Shown here: in pieces, positions 6,411 to 6,431 of the stretch
Position numbering within the stretch: position 1 is the stretch's first letter
Layout of the letters: every line of letters begins with the position of its first letter
NCBI GenBank assembly: GCA_028819675.1
Contig: JAPPKT010000017.1
Location: forward strand, 1-6,431
Source of the DNA: Caldilineaceae bacterium
Lineage (GTDB): Bacteria > Chloroflexota > Anaerolineae > Caldilineales > Caldilineaceae
Reading direction: 5' to 3'
DNA: 6,431 nt
The notes under the pieces: model-generated
Database searches by the model: none
Told to the model about the DNA's origin: nothing
Seen by the model: only the letters and a program-made list of their open reading frames with translations
Program-made: the position numbers and the translations under genes

Positions 6411-6431
6411 ATGGGCCACGCTACAACCAGC
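6411..6431 (+). CDS. Possible start of an unidentified gene, 3' partial
   Basis: ATG 6411 is preceded by AGGTGA (6399-6404) at a 6-base spacing, a good Shine-Dalgarno arrangement, and by a relatively AT-rich stretch with palindromes. Only seven codons (MGHATTS) lie inside the window, so nothing can be said about the product. A different plus-strand frame is also open from ATG 6089 and ATG 6191 to the right edge, but both lack a ribosome binding site. Support rests on the ribosome binding site and context alone. Confidence 0.35.

Noticed and set aside
6177..6419. 80-codon minus-strand frame at the right edge
   Set aside because: Arg/Cys-rich product with no motif; it runs through the palindrome cluster and GC-rich hairpin.

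Overview
The window looks like a piece of a GC-rich bacterial chromosome that makes the deazaflavin cofactor F420. It carries the 3' part of cofD at the left edge and a complete cofC further right. Both genes use a C in the third codon position almost everywhere. A hairpin at 4658-4683 resembles the short GTAGGGGC...GCCCTCC palindromes I remember from Chloroflexota and some cyanobacterial genomes. Chloroflexota is therefore my best guess for the host, with low to moderate certainty; an actinobacterium is the main alternative.

Layout. 3-830 (+): cofD, cut by the left edge. 879-3791 (+): a 970-residue gamma-class N6-adenine DNA methyltransferase with a PD-(D/E)XK-like N-terminal domain and a C-terminal target-recognition region, so a likely single-chain (type IIG-like) restriction-modification or defence protein. 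3792-3982: a gene-free gap with less GC than its neighbours. 3983-4609 (+): cofC. 4610-4837: a convergent intergenic gap holding a short palindrome and an intrinsic terminator for the next gene. 4838-5827 (-): a single-pass membrane protein with an extracytoplasmic TPR-like domain, starting at GTG behind a strong Shine-Dalgarno. 5828-6431: about 600 bases without a convincing complete gene. It holds degenerate GC-rich hairpins, a cluster of palindromes and TAACG motifs, and a possible gene start at the right edge (ATG 6411).

How the genes fit together. CofC makes the activated GDP-linked phospho-acid and CofD transfers it to Fo, so these two act in successive steps of one pathway and would be expected side by side. 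Here a 2.9-kb methyltransferase gene of different composition sits between them with no visible link to F420. The simplest reading is a one-gene defence cargo inserted into the cofD-cofC locus. No separate restriction, helicase or specificity gene is visible, so if this is a defence system all its parts would be in the one polypeptide. The TPR protein has no evident link to either.
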